DNA of 64,000 bases from Nocardioides faecalis (lineage in GTDB: Bacteria; Actinomycetota; Actinomycetes; Propionibacteriales; Nocardioidaceae), in the NCBI RefSeq assembly GCF_018388425.1, contig NZ_CP074406.1, forward strand, positions 2,046,001 to 2,110,000, given 5' to 3'. Below, one piece after another: positions 1 through 11,017 of the stretch (positions within the stretch are counted from its first letter, which is position 1; each line of letters opens with the position of its first letter). A program made the position numbers and the translations under genes. The notes beneath the pieces were generated by a model that worked only from the letters and a program-made list of their open reading frames with translations, did no database searches and was not told the DNA's origin.

Positions 1-282
1 CGCGCACTCGGTGAACGCGGCATCCTCGGCGCCGTCGACGCGGTCCTCGTCGCCCGCCCACCGACTTCCGACCTCACCCGGCGACCCAGCGCCGACGAGC
101 GTCGGGCACACCGCCGCGCGCAGTGCGAGACGGCCATCGCGACGATCGAGCGGTACAACGCCGACGCCGTGGTGGTCGTCGGTCCCCCGTTCGGCCACAC
201 CCGGCCGCAGTGGATCCTGCCGTACGGCGGCCTGGTCACCGTCGACGGCGTCGGCCGTCGGATCGTCGCGGATTACTCCTGA
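1..282 (+). CDS. S66-family LD-carboxypeptidase / MccF-like peptidase, C-terminal part
   Basis: The reading frame is open from the first base and ends at TGA 280-282, so only the last 93 residues are in the window. The fragment ends in a stretch reading PPFGHTRPQWILPYGG followed by VTVDGVGRR. This matches the end of MccF/LD-carboxypeptidase (peptidase S66) proteins, where the His of the GHT motif is the base of the Ser-Glu-His triad. Family members cut LD- or isopeptide bonds in murein peptides, or detoxify microcin C7-like aminoacyl nucleotides. The nucleophilic Ser and the Glu lie upstream of the window. The family call is good, but the substrate cannot be judged from this piece. Confidence 0.75.
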   Translation, partial: RALGERGILGAVDAVLVARPPTSDLTRRPSADERRAHRRAQCETAIATIERYNADAVVVVGPPFGHTRPQWILPYGGLVTVDGVGRRIVADYS

Positions 283-318
283 CCCGTGCCGCCGCCCGAG
301 GCTATCGAGCGGCCGCCC

Positions 319-531
319 TCACTCCTCCGGCCCCTCTGAGGGACCAGACCCGGCGCCGCCACGCGGCAGCCGCCCGGCACGCACGAGCGCGTCGTGCAAC
401 AGCTTCTCGATCTGGGCGTTCACCGAGCGCAGGTCGTCCTCGGCCCACCGGCGCACGGCCTCGGCGATGGCCGGGTCCAGCCGGAGCGGGATCTGCTTCC
501 GCTCCGGCCGTCCCGGCACTCCCCTGGGCAC
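319..531 (-). CDS. Small ribbon-helix-helix (Arc/CopG-like) DNA-binding protein
   Basis: A 70-residue protein with GTG start at 531, 21 bases after the stop of the SPFH gene and in the same frame, so the two are probably co-transcribed. The core KQIPLRLDPAIAEAVRRWA followed by DDLRSVNAQIEKLLHDAL has the beta-strand, helix, helix pattern of Arc/HicB-antitoxin-type ribbon-helix-helix proteins: a basic strand, then RSVNAQIEKLL as second helix. Such proteins are dimeric repressors that bind short tandem sites. No toxin gene is adjacent, so a toxin-antitoxin role is unlikely. Control of the SPFH operon is more likely, through the GATATCA repeats at 1583-1603. The C-terminal 20 residues are low-complexity. 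Confidence 0.72.
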   Translation of the reverse strand: MPRGVPGRPERKQIPLRLDPAIAEAVRRWAEDDLRSVNAQIEKLLHDALVRAGRLPRGGAGSGPSEGPEE

Positions 532-552
532 GTCGCTGTCCTGCGTCGGCGA

Positions 553-1551
553 TCAGTTGTACAGGGTGCCGACGTTGACGACCGGCGTAGCCGAGCCGCC
601 GCCGACCAGCACCGTCATCAGGTTCGAGGTCATCGCGGCGCGGCGCTCCGGGTCGAGCTCGATGTCGCCGTTCTGCTCCAGCAGCGACAGCGCCTCGGTC
701 ACCAGGGAGACCGCGCCGGTGACCATCACCTGGCGGGCGTCGAGGACGGCCTGGGCCTGCTGTCGCTGGAGCATGGCGCCGGCGATCTCGGGGGCGTAGG
801 ACAGGTTCGACAGCCGCACCTCGAGCACCTCGAGACCGGCGATGTGGATCCGCTCGTTGAGCTCGACCACCAGCTCGTCGGCGACCTCGTTGCCGTTCTC
901 CCGCAGCGTGACGATCTGCGGCGAGCGCTCGATCTCCGCCTCGGTCTGGTCGCTGACCGAGGCCTGTGCCTGCGCGTCGTACGGGTGGGTGGCGACGACG
1001 TGACGCAGGGCCGCCTCCGACTGCGTGGCCACGAAGTCGTCGTAGGCGTCGACGGCGAAGACGGCCTTGGCGGTGTCGGCGACCTGCCAGACCACGATCG
1101 CGGAGACCTGGACCGGCGAGCCGGTCTTCTCGTTGACCTTCAGCGTCTGCGTCTCGAAGTTCTGCACCCGCACCGGGACACCGCGTCGCCCGCTCAGCGG
1201 CACCGTCCACGACAGGCCGGTACGACGCACGGTGCCGATGTAGGCCCCGAAGAACGTCACCACGCGGGTGTCGCCGGGCTGGATCACGCAGAACCCGCTC
1301 AGCCCGAGCAGGGCGAGGAAGCCGATCACGCCGCCCAGGGTGGCCTCGAGCGCTCCCCCGTCACCGGCGTCCAGGGCTTCGAGGCCGATGACCAGCAGCA
1401 CCGTGGCGACCGCGACCAGTGCGAGCACGACCAGGAGCACCGGCCAGCCGCTGATCGCGAAGCCGCGCTTCTCGGCGATGTCGACGCGGACCGGCGGGAC
1501 GACGGACGGCGCGGCGGGCGGCGCGGGCGGGGCGACGGGCGGGGTCGTCAT
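553..1551 (-). CDS. SPFH/Band 7 (prohibitin-like) membrane protein
   Basis: 332 residues from ATG at 1551, chosen because AAGGAG lies six bases upstream; a longer open frame begins at 1593 without such a site. A Pro/Ala-rich N-terminus is followed by two hydrophobic segments (about residues 32-54 and 66-84). The SPFH domain then starts around CVIQPGDTRVVTFFGAYIG and includes VQNFETQTLKVNEKTGSPVQV and a Glu/Ala-rich helical region. SPFH proteins form membrane rings or scaffolds in lipid microdomains and often control proteases or stress responses. The pairing with a downstream ribbon-helix-helix gene is unusual for an SPFH gene. Expression is probably controlled by that partner at the repeats just upstream of this start. 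Confidence 0.85.
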   Translation of the reverse strand: MTTPPVAPPAPPAAPSVVPPVRVDIAEKRGFAISGWPVLLVVLALVAVATVLLVIGLEALDAGDGGALEATLGGVIGFLALLGLSGFCVIQPGDTRVVTFFGAYIGTVRRTGLSWTVPLSGRRGVPVRVQNFETQTLKVNEKTGSPVQVSAIVVWQVADTAKAVFAVDAYDDFVATQSEAALRHVVATHPYDAQAQASVSDQTEAEIERSPQIVTLRENGNEVADELVVELNERIHIAGLEVLEVRLSNLSYAPEIAGAMLQRQQAQAVLDARQVMVTGAVSLVTEALSLLEQNGDIELDPERRAAMTSNLMTVLVGGGSATPVVNVGTLYN

Positions 1552-1570
1552 GGGTGCTCCTTCGATCGGG

Positions 1571-1603
1571 ACTCTCAGCGAGAGTGATATCACTACGATA
1601 TCA
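1571..1603. promoter_or_regulatory. Candidate tandem operator upstream of the SPFH-RHH operon
   Basis: Immediately upstream of the SPFH start lies a perfect 12-base palindrome AGTGATATCACT (1583-1594), followed by a second GATATCA (1597-1603). The two GATATCA cores start 11 bases apart, about one helical turn, which is the arrangement ribbon-helix-helix dimers use for cooperative side-by-side binding. A separate perfect inverted repeat, ACTCTC-AGC-GAGAGT, sits at 1571-1585. The AT-rich repeats stand out against very GC-rich flanks. That the RHH protein of this operon binds here is inferred. Confidence 0.55.
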
Positions 1604-1652
1604 GCAGCGAGCCCCCGGCACAGGTCCTTGCGCCCGTCGCGATACTCGGCGC

Positions 1653-2438
1653 ATGACCCGACCCACCGCCGTCGTCACCGGAGCCGCCGCAGGCATCGGC
1701 CGCGCCATCGCCACCCGCCTGCACGCCGCGGGCCACCTCGTCGCGGCGTACGACGTCGACGAGCCGGGTCTGGCCCGGCTGGCCGAGGAGCTGCCCGGCC
1801 TGCGCACCGGCCGCCTCGACGTCCGCGACGCCGAGCAGTGGCGCGCGAGGCTCGCCGAGCTGGCCGAGCACACCGGCGGCCGACTCGACGTGCTGGTCAA
1901 CAACGCCGGCATCCTCGCCGCCGGCCCGTTCGCCGACATCGACCTGGCCACGCAGCAGCGGATGGTCGACATCAACGTGACCGGCGTGCTCAACGGCTGC
2001 CACACCGCCCACCCCTACCTGCGCGACACACCCGGCGCGCACGTGGTCAACCTGGCCTCGGCCAGCGCGCTCTACGGCCAGCCGGAGCTGGCCACCTACT
2101 CCGCGACCAAGTTCGCCGTGCGCGGCCTGACCGAGGCACTGGACCTGGAGTGGGCGGGCGACGACATCGCGGTGGACGCCGTCTGGCCACTGTTCGTGCG
2201 CACCGCGATGACCGAAGGGCTGGACACGGCCTCGAGCCGCTCCCTGGGCATCCGGCTGACCCCGGACGACGTGGCCGCCGAGGTGCTCGACCTCGTGCGC
2301 GCCCGGCGCTCGCGGCTGCGCCCGCGCAGCCCGCACCACGCCGTGGGGCGGCAGGCCAAGGCGCTGATGACCTCCTCCGCGCTGGCACCGGCGTGGCTGA
2401 TGCGGACGATCAACGGCCGGATCGCCGGCGGCCGCTGA
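1653..2438 (+). CDS. Short-chain dehydrogenase/reductase (SDR)
   Basis: 261 residues, starting at ATG 1653; the open frame extends upstream, but the TGxxxGIG nucleotide-binding motif would then lie unusually far in. Classical SDR marks are present: TGAAAGIG at residues 9-16 for NAD(P) binding, LVNNAGIL, the catalytic Ser in NLASASALYG, and Y149-x3-K153 (YSATK). The C-terminus has extra residues after the catalytic core (RARRSRLRPRSPHHAVG), as in actinobacterial SDR family oxidoreductases of unknown substrate. It is divergent from the SPFH operon. The substrate cannot be assigned. Confidence 0.85.
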   Translation: MTRPTAVVTGAAAGIGRAIATRLHAAGHLVAAYDVDEPGLARLAEELPGLRTGRLDVRDAEQWRARLAELAEHTGGRLDVLVNNAGILAAGPFADIDLATQQRMVDINVTGVLNGCHTAHPYLRDTPGAHVVNLASASALYGQPELATYSATKFAVRGLTEALDLEWAGDDIAVDAVWPLFVRTAMTEGLDTASSRSLGIRLTPDDVAAEVLDLVRARRSRLRPRSPHHAVGRQAKALMTSSALAPAWLMRTINGRIAGGR

Positions 2439-2602
2439 GCATGCGGAACCGGTTGCCGTGAGCACGCTGGATCCGGACGGGTGATCACCGAGCCGCGGTG
2501 GGAAGCACGAGCTTCGTAGCCGCTCGTGGCACCACACCGATCCTCCTGTGCTCGTGACCCGAGGCTCGGGGCGCTCCGCGACGCTGCGTAGCATGCTGCC
2601 CC

Positions 2603-3343
2603 ATGCGCACCCGCCTGCTTGCCGGAGTCCCGGCCCTGCTCCTGCTCACCGCGCTCAGCGCCTGTGGCGACGACGAGTCGCAGAGCAGCTCCGCCGGCGA
2701 CGACAAGCCCAGCAGCGCAGGCACGAGCACGGAGACCGCGTCGGGTGAGGGCGCGTGCGAGTTCACCCCGAGCGGCAAGCCGGCGCGCGACGTCGAGCCG
2801 CCGGCGCCCACGCCGCCGTACACCGAGAAGGTGAACGCGGTGCTGAAGACCTCGGTGGGCGACCTGAAGGTCGTCCTGGACGCGGACAAGGCGCCGTGCA
2901 CGGTGGCGTCGTTCGCCTCCCTGGCCGAGCAGGGCTACTACGACAACACGTCGTGCCACCGCCAGGGCAACGACCCCGGCTTCGAGTTCCTGCAGTGTGG
3001 CGACCCGGTCTTCGACCCGAAGGCGGAGCAGCCCTCCCCCGAGACCGGCACCGGCGGCCCCGGCTACACGATCCCGGACGAGATCGACGGCACCGAGACC
3101 TACGGGGCCGGCACCCTGGCGATGGCCAACACCGGCTACCCCGACTCCGGCGGCGGGCAGTTCTTCATCGTCTTCGGCGACTCCGGCTTCCCGCCCAGCT
3201 ACACCGTGTGGGGCCACCTCGACAAGGCGTCCCTGGCCACGCTGAAGAAGGCGACGGCGTCGGGCAACGACGGCTTCTGGGCGCAGAGCGGCGGCGGCCG
3301 GCCGAACACGCCGGTCACCTTCAAGAGCATCTCGATCGGCTAG
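2603..3343 (+). CDS. Lipoprotein cyclophilin-type peptidyl-prolyl cis-trans isomerase
   Basis: 246 residues. The N-terminus is a lipoprotein signal with lipobox LSAC (residues 18-21), then a Ser/Thr/Asp-rich linker to about residue 70. The cyclophilin domain follows: VLKTSVGDLKVVLDADKAP, TVASFASLAEQGYYDNTSCHR, GTLAMANTGYPDSGGGQFFI and a final strand. Cyclophilins catalyse cis-trans isomerisation of X-Pro bonds. This one should act outside the cell, tethered to the membrane, in folding of exported proteins. Its stop overlaps the stop of the convergent SDR gene by four bases (CTAG), so the two transcripts probably interfere or terminate within each other. Confidence 0.88.
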   Translation: MRTRLLAGVPALLLLTALSACGDDESQSSSAGDDKPSSAGTSTETASGEGACEFTPSGKPARDVEPPAPTPPYTEKVNAVLKTSVGDLKVVLDADKAPCTVASFASLAEQGYYDNTSCHRQGNDPGFEFLQCGDPVFDPKAEQPSPETGTGGPGYTIPDEIDGTETYGAGTLAMANTGYPDSGGGQFFIVFGDSGFPPSYTVWGHLDKASLATLKKATASGNDGFWAQSGGGRPNTPVTFKSISIG

Positions 3344-4287
3344 GCCCCCGGCTGGCCACCACCCGGCTGCCCAGCGCCGGGCTGCCCGGCACCGGGCTCC
3401 TCGAGGTCGACTCCGGTCAGCTCGACGGAGCGCTGCCACAGCGCCGCGGCGAGCGCGGTGTCCTCGACCTTCGGCGACATCCGCGCCGGCGCGGGCCAAC
3501 CCCACAACTCGGTGCGGCCGTGCGGACCGATGTAGGTGCCGCCAGGGATGTCGGCGACGGCGGCGTACACGGTGCACAACGCGCCGCGCCAGGCGGGCAT
3601 GCCGACCAGGCGGTGACCGTGGTGGCCGATCCAGGTGATCAGCGGGTGGCCGCTGCCGCTGGTGATCGAGGTGGCGGTGGCGCCGGGGTGGGCGCCGACC
3701 GAGCGCACCGGCGAGCCGGTGGCGCGCAGCCGGCGGTCCAGCTCGCGCATGAAGAGCAGGTCGGCGAGCTTCGAGGCGCCGTACGCCGCGAACGGCCGGT
3801 AGGGCCGCCGCTCCCAGCCCAGGTCGTCCAGGTCGATGCGTCCCGAGCGGTGCTCGCGCGAGCTCAGCATCACCACCCGGTCGCGCAGCTGCGGCAGCAG
3901 GCCGAGGGTGAGCGCGAAGTGGCCCAGGTAGTTGGTCGCGAAGTGCATCTCCACGCCCTCCGCGCTCACCGAGTGCGGCACCCCGAGGACGCCGGCGTTG
4001 TTGATGAGCACGTCGATCCCGCGGCCCTCGGCCTGCTCCTCGGCCACGAACGCCCGCACCGAGGCCAGGTCGCTGACGTCGACGCGGCGCACCGTGACGC
4101 GGCCCTTGTCGTGGCCGGGCACGGTCCGGGCGGCGGCCTCGGCCTTCTCGACGCTGCGGCAGGCCATCACGATCTCGGCGCCGCGCGAGCCGAGGATCCG
4201 GGCGGTCTCGAGCCCGAGCCCGCCGTTGGAGCCGGTGATCACGAAGCGACGTCCCGCCTGCGGCGGCACCTTGGTCCACGGACGCAT
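3340..4287 (-). CDS. SDR-family oxidoreductase (retinol dehydrogenase/WW-oxidoreductase-like)
   Basis: 315 residues from ATG 4287; an in-frame ATG-like start at 4305 would add six residues. The motifs are VITGSNGGLGLETARILGSR (Rossmann nucleotide loop), ACRSVEKAEAAA, LINNAGVLG, a catalytic Ser in VVMLSSREH and YGASK. The pattern matches long SDRs that use NADP on lipophilic or retinoid-like substrates; in actinobacteria the real substrate is usually unknown. The C-terminus ends in a degenerate repeat of GAGQP/GGGQP with no evident function. It is convergent with the cyclophilin gene. Confidence 0.85.
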   Translation of the reverse strand: MRPWTKVPPQAGRRFVITGSNGGLGLETARILGSRGAEIVMACRSVEKAEAAARTVPGHDKGRVTVRRVDVSDLASVRAFVAEEQAEGRGIDVLINNAGVLGVPHSVSAEGVEMHFATNYLGHFALTLGLLPQLRDRVVMLSSREHRSGRIDLDDLGWERRPYRPFAAYGASKLADLLFMRELDRRLRATGSPVRSVGAHPGATATSITSGSGHPLITWIGHHGHRLVGMPAWRGALCTVYAAVADIPGGTYIGPHGRTELWGWPAPARMSPKVEDTALAAALWQRSVELTGVDLEEPGAGQPGAGQPGGGQPGA

Positions 4288-4340
4288 GGCGGAAGAATCG
4301 CACACCGAGAACAGGTTCTCCCGCGCCTCGGCGACAGCGG

Positions 4341-5336
4341 TCAGCTCAGCCGCGGAAGCACGTGCTCACCGAAGGCCTGCAGGAAGGCGCCGTGGTTGCG
4401 CCCGACGTTGTGCACGAAGACCCGGTCGTAGCCGAGGTCGAGGAAGCGCTGGATCTCGGCGCGGTGCACGTCGGGGTCCTCGCTGATCGGCAGCCTCCCG
4501 GCGAAGTCCTCGGGCCGCACCATCCGGGCGACCTGCTCGAGCAGCTGCGGGGAGCGCAGGTCGCCGCGGGAGAACCGCATGGCGCCGATCGGGTAGCACT
4601 CCACGGCCTGGGCGAGCGCCTGCTCGCCGCTGGGTGCCCAGGAGACGTTGAGGTGCAGCCACTTCGGCATCTGCTCGCCGTCCTTGCCGCCCTCCTTCGC
4701 GCCGGCGCGGAACCGGTCGAGGATGTGCGCGGCCTGCTCGTAGGTCACGCCCACCGCCAGCAGGCCGTCGGCGGAGCGGCCGGCCCGTCGGGCGGTCACC
4801 GGTCCCCCGGTGGCGACCAGCACGGGCGGTGGCGTCGGCGGCATGGTCCACAGACGGGTGGTCTCGAGCTGGAAGTGCTCGCCGGCGAAGCGGATGTCGC
4901 GTCCGGCGGCGGAGGCGGCGAAGAGCCGCTTGATCAGGTCGACGGCCTCGAAGAGCCGGTTGATCCGCTCGGGGGCCTCCGGCCAGTAGCCGCCGGTGAC
5001 GTGCTCGCTGAGTGCCTCCCCGGCGCTGACGGTGAGCCAGTGCCGGCCGGGGTGCAGCGCGGCGAGGGTGGCACTGGCCTGTGCCAGGGTCGCCGGGTGC
5101 ACCCGGTAGCCCGGCACGGCCATGCCCGGTCCGAAGTCGGAGGCGGTGTGCTCGGCCAGCGCGGCCAGCACGCTCCAGGCGTGCGGCGCCTGGCCCAGGC
5201 TGGGCAGCCACGGCTGGAACAGGTCGGCGACCAGCGTGCCGTGGAAGCCGGCGCTCTCGGCCAGTACCGCCAGGTCGACGGCCTCGCGTGGCTGCACCCG
5301 GTCGCTGGCGGCGACGTACCCGATGCGACCGCTCAC
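4341..5336 (-). CDS. LLM-class (F420- or flavin-dependent) oxidoreductase, G6PDH-like subfamily
   Basis: 331 residues, TIM-barrel luciferase-like fold. Recognisable pieces are GYVAASDRVQPREAVDLAVLAE, a segment with FQPWLPSLGQAPHAWSVLAALAE, the SAGEALSEHVTG loop, WTMPPTPPPVLVATGGPVTA and a C-terminal FLDLGYDRVFVHNVG. This layout is shared by the F420-dependent glucose-6-phosphate dehydrogenase-related group and by a close sister group thought to use flavin instead. It converts a small carbonyl or alcohol substrate with F420 or FMN hydride transfer. It lies downstream of the FecCD-type importer on the same strand, which is compatible with a deazaflavin link. The cofactor is not proven by sequence. 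Confidence 0.8.
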   Translation of the reverse strand: MSGRIGYVAASDRVQPREAVDLAVLAESAGFHGTLVADLFQPWLPSLGQAPHAWSVLAALAEHTASDFGPGMAVPGYRVHPATLAQASATLAALHPGRHWLTVSAGEALSEHVTGGYWPEAPERINRLFEAVDLIKRLFAASAAGRDIRFAGEHFQLETTRLWTMPPTPPPVLVATGGPVTARRAGRSADGLLAVGVTYEQAAHILDRFRAGAKEGGKDGEQMPKWLHLNVSWAPSGEQALAQAVECYPIGAMRFSRGDLRSPQLLEQVARMVRPEDFAGRLPISEDPDVHRAEIQRFLDLGYDRVFVHNVGRNHGAFLQAFGEHVLPRLS

Positions 5337-5394
5337 GCGCTCACTGTAGTGGTGGGCGCTCGCCGCGCACCGGCTGTCCGGGCCGGGGTGCCGC

Positions 5395-6215
<821 letters not shown>

Positions 6216-6219
<4 letters not shown>

Positions 6220-7295
6220 GCCCGCTCCCGGTTGCGCAGCAGCACGAGCATGAACACCGGGGCGCCGACGAGGACGGTGATGATCCCCACCGGCAGCTCG
6301 CGGGGCTCGAAAAGGCTGCGGGCCCCGGTGTCGACCCACACCATGAGGATCGCACCGAGCAGGGCCGAGAGCGGGAGCAGCAGCCGGTGCCGGGACCCGA
6401 CGACCAGGCGCACCGCGTTCGGCAGCACCAGGCCGACGAACCCGATCGAGCCGCTGACCGAGACCATGGCACCGGTGAGCAGGGCGGTGCCGGCGAGCAG
6501 CAACCAGCGGGTGCGGGTGACGTGCACGCCGAGCGCGGCGGCGGCGGTGTCGCCGAAGGCGAAGGCATCGAGGACGCGGCCGCCGAGGATGACCGGCACC
6601 CCGACGAGCAGCAGGGTCAGCCAGGCCACCTTGACGCTCCCCCAGTCGGCGCCGGCCAGAGAGCCCAACAGCCAGTTCAGGATCTGCCGGTAGGAGTCGC
6701 CCTGGGTGTTCCAGAAGATCACCAGGGACGTCAGGGCGCCTGCGAACGAGGAGACCGCGAGACCGGCGAGCACGGTGCGGCTGGGCGTGATCACGCCCAG
6801 CGACCGCGCCAGCAGCAGCGTGCCGAGCAGCGCGAGCATCGCGCCGGAGAACGCGGCCACGGTCAATGAGATCGCCACCCCGAGCAGCAGCACCAGCACC
6901 GCTCCCAGCGAGGCGCCGGCGGACAGGCCGAGCAGGTAGGGGTCCGCCAGCGGGTTGCGGGTCAGCGCCTGCATCACCGCACCGCTGACCGCGAGCCCGG
7001 CGCCGACGGCGGCGGCGGTCAGCACGCGGGGCAGCCGCAGCTCCCACACGATGCCGTCGCGCAGCACGCTCAGGTCGCTCGTGCCGAAGCCGAGGTGGTG
7101 CAGGATCGAGCCCCACACCTCCCCCGCGCTCAGGTCCGCGGGCCCGACGGTGACGGCGAGGACGATCGAGAGCACGAGCGCCACCAGCAGCACCGGAGCA
7201 CCGAGCAGCGCGGCCAGCCGGTCGCGTCGGCGCCGGGCTGGCGCCGTACCGACGGCGTGCCCGGCGTCGGCGCGGGAGAACGAGGGCGCGGTCAC
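6216..7295 (-). CDS. ABC importer permease (FecCD/BtuC family)
   Basis: 359 residues, GTG start at 7295, 13 bases after the binding-protein stop. It has about ten hydrophobic segments. Family motifs are ELRLPRVLTAAAVGAGLAVSG, MQALTRNPLADPYLLGLSAGA, GSLAGADWGSV and GSIGFVGLVLPNAVRLVVG. It forms the transmembrane channel, acting as a homodimer with the ATPase and receiving cargo from the lipoprotein encoded upstream. A single permease gene is enough in this family. The N-terminal 25 residues are Arg-rich and cytoplasmic. Confidence 0.92.
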
Positions 7296-7308
7296 AGGCT
7301 CGGGCCGC

Positions 7309-8304
7309 TCATCGCACCAGCAGGTCGTAGCGCTCGAGCTGGTCGGCGAGCTCGAGCGCGGCGGAGACCGACCGCACCCCGGCCTCCGCGGCCGGGAACG
7401 GCACGACCAGGTAGCGGCTCTTGCGCACCGCGGTCAGCTCCGCGGTGGCGGGGTTGGCCTCGAGGCTGGCGATCTTGTCCTTGGCGCTGTTCCAGGCGGC
7501 GTCGACGAGCACGATGACGTCGGGGTCGGCGTCGACGATCGCCTCCCAGCCGTAGGAGGTCCAGGTGGCCTTCTCGCGCACCACGTTCTCCAGGCCGAGG
7601 GCGTCGAGCACCATCTGCGGTGCGCCGATGGTGCCGCCGACGAACGGGGTGTCCTCCCCGGAGGACCACCACAGCGCCGTGGTGCCGGGCAGCGCCTTGC
7701 CGACCTTGTCCAGCGCCGCGCGCTGCTGGGCGACCAGCTTCTCGGCGGCCTCGGGTACGCCGAGGACCCGGCCCGCCTCCGTGAAGTGCTCGAAGAGGAG
7801 GTCGAAGGTCATCTTCGCCGGCTGGTAGCCGGGCTCCTGACACGCCGAGGGCGCGACGTAGGTGGCCACGCCGAGCTTGGCGAGCATGTCGCGCTCGCCG
7901 GCGGTGTCGGCGGCGAAGTTGGACTCCCAGCCGGCGAGGACCAGATCGGGCTCGGTCTCCAGCACGACCTCCTGGGAGGGTGCCTGCTCGGCGAGCACCG
8001 GCAGGTCGGCGGCGTCCTCGGCCCACTCCTCGGCCACCGGGCCGTCGGCGAACGCCGTACCGACGATCTTGTCGGCGAGGCCGAGGGCGAGCACGAGGTC
8101 GGTGGAGGTGGACTTGATGGTCACGATCCGCTGCGGGGGCTTGGCGAGGGTGACCCCGGTGCCGCAGTTGTCGACGCTGACCGGGTAGCCCGCGGCGGCG
8201 CTGCCCTCCGTCTCGTCGACGGCGGCGTCGCTGCCGCAGGCGGTCGTCACGGTGAGGACGAGCAGGCCGGAGGCGGCCAGGGAGGCAAGGGGGGCAAGAC
8301 GCAC
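7309..8304 (-). CDS. ABC importer substrate-binding lipoprotein (FecB/BtuF type)
   Basis: 331 residues from GTG 8304, chosen for the AGGAG six bases upstream; the frame is open to 8361 but without an initiation signal. The lipobox is TTAC, after a short hydrophobic stretch. The mature part has the two-lobe helical-backbone layout: PPQRIVTIKSTSTDLVLALGL, LVLAGWESNF, a motif with SACQEPGYQPAKMTFD, then GLENVVREKATWTSYGWEAIVDADPDVIVLVD. The segment around ACQEPGYQP resembles the actinobacterial group annotated as putative F420-0 binding proteins, but this rests on memory of the family, not a search. It is the first gene of the importer operon. I saw no cobalamin riboswitch upstream. Confidence 0.85.
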   Translation of the reverse strand: MRLAPLASLAASGLLVLTVTTACGSDAAVDETEGSAAAGYPVSVDNCGTGVTLAKPPQRIVTIKSTSTDLVLALGLADKIVGTAFADGPVAEEWAEDAADLPVLAEQAPSQEVVLETEPDLVLAGWESNFAADTAGERDMLAKLGVATYVAPSACQEPGYQPAKMTFDLLFEHFTEAGRVLGVPEAAEKLVAQQRAALDKVGKALPGTTALWWSSGEDTPFVGGTIGAPQMVLDALGLENVVREKATWTSYGWEAIVDADPDVIVLVDAAWNSAKDKIASLEANPATAELTAVRKSRYLVVPFPAAEAGVRSVSAALELADQLERYDLLVR

Positions 8305-8472
8305 GGAGTACTCCTGGACGGTGGGTGCGGCGTGGCCGCGGCACGGTGAACGGGCCTCCACGCGAAGTCGCGGAGACGGTGATCAACAGCCCCAGGTCCG
8401 GGAGTTGGTGCGTCGTACGAAGTCGGCGTCCGACGGATCGGTGCCCACCGTAGCGAACATAAGGTGCTCCGT

Positions 8473-10953
<2,481 letters not shown>

Positions 10954-11017
10954 CCTCACACCCCGGGTTCGGCGTGGCCCGCGGAGTTGTGTCGGGCCAC
11001 GCTGATTGACTCCTCCC

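Noticed and set aside
319..1551. Toxin-antitoxin pair
   Set aside because: The Arc/HicB-like protein would fit an antitoxin, but its neighbour is an SPFH scaffold protein and no toxin fold is near.
2096..4303. Long minus-strand open frame across the SDR, cyclophilin and SDR genes
   Set aside because: It is Arg/Ala/Gly-rich low-complexity translation opposite or alongside genes with clear family motifs. The same applies to other long frames opposite pepN (8383-11205), gcvP (23810-26065), the JmjC/ferredoxin region (45570-48239) and dnaE2 (60541-62412). They are typical of very GC-rich DNA.
8305..8463. Cobalamin riboswitch before the FecB-type binding protein
   Set aside because: I looked for the conserved B12 box and its pairing partners on the minus strand and did not find them.
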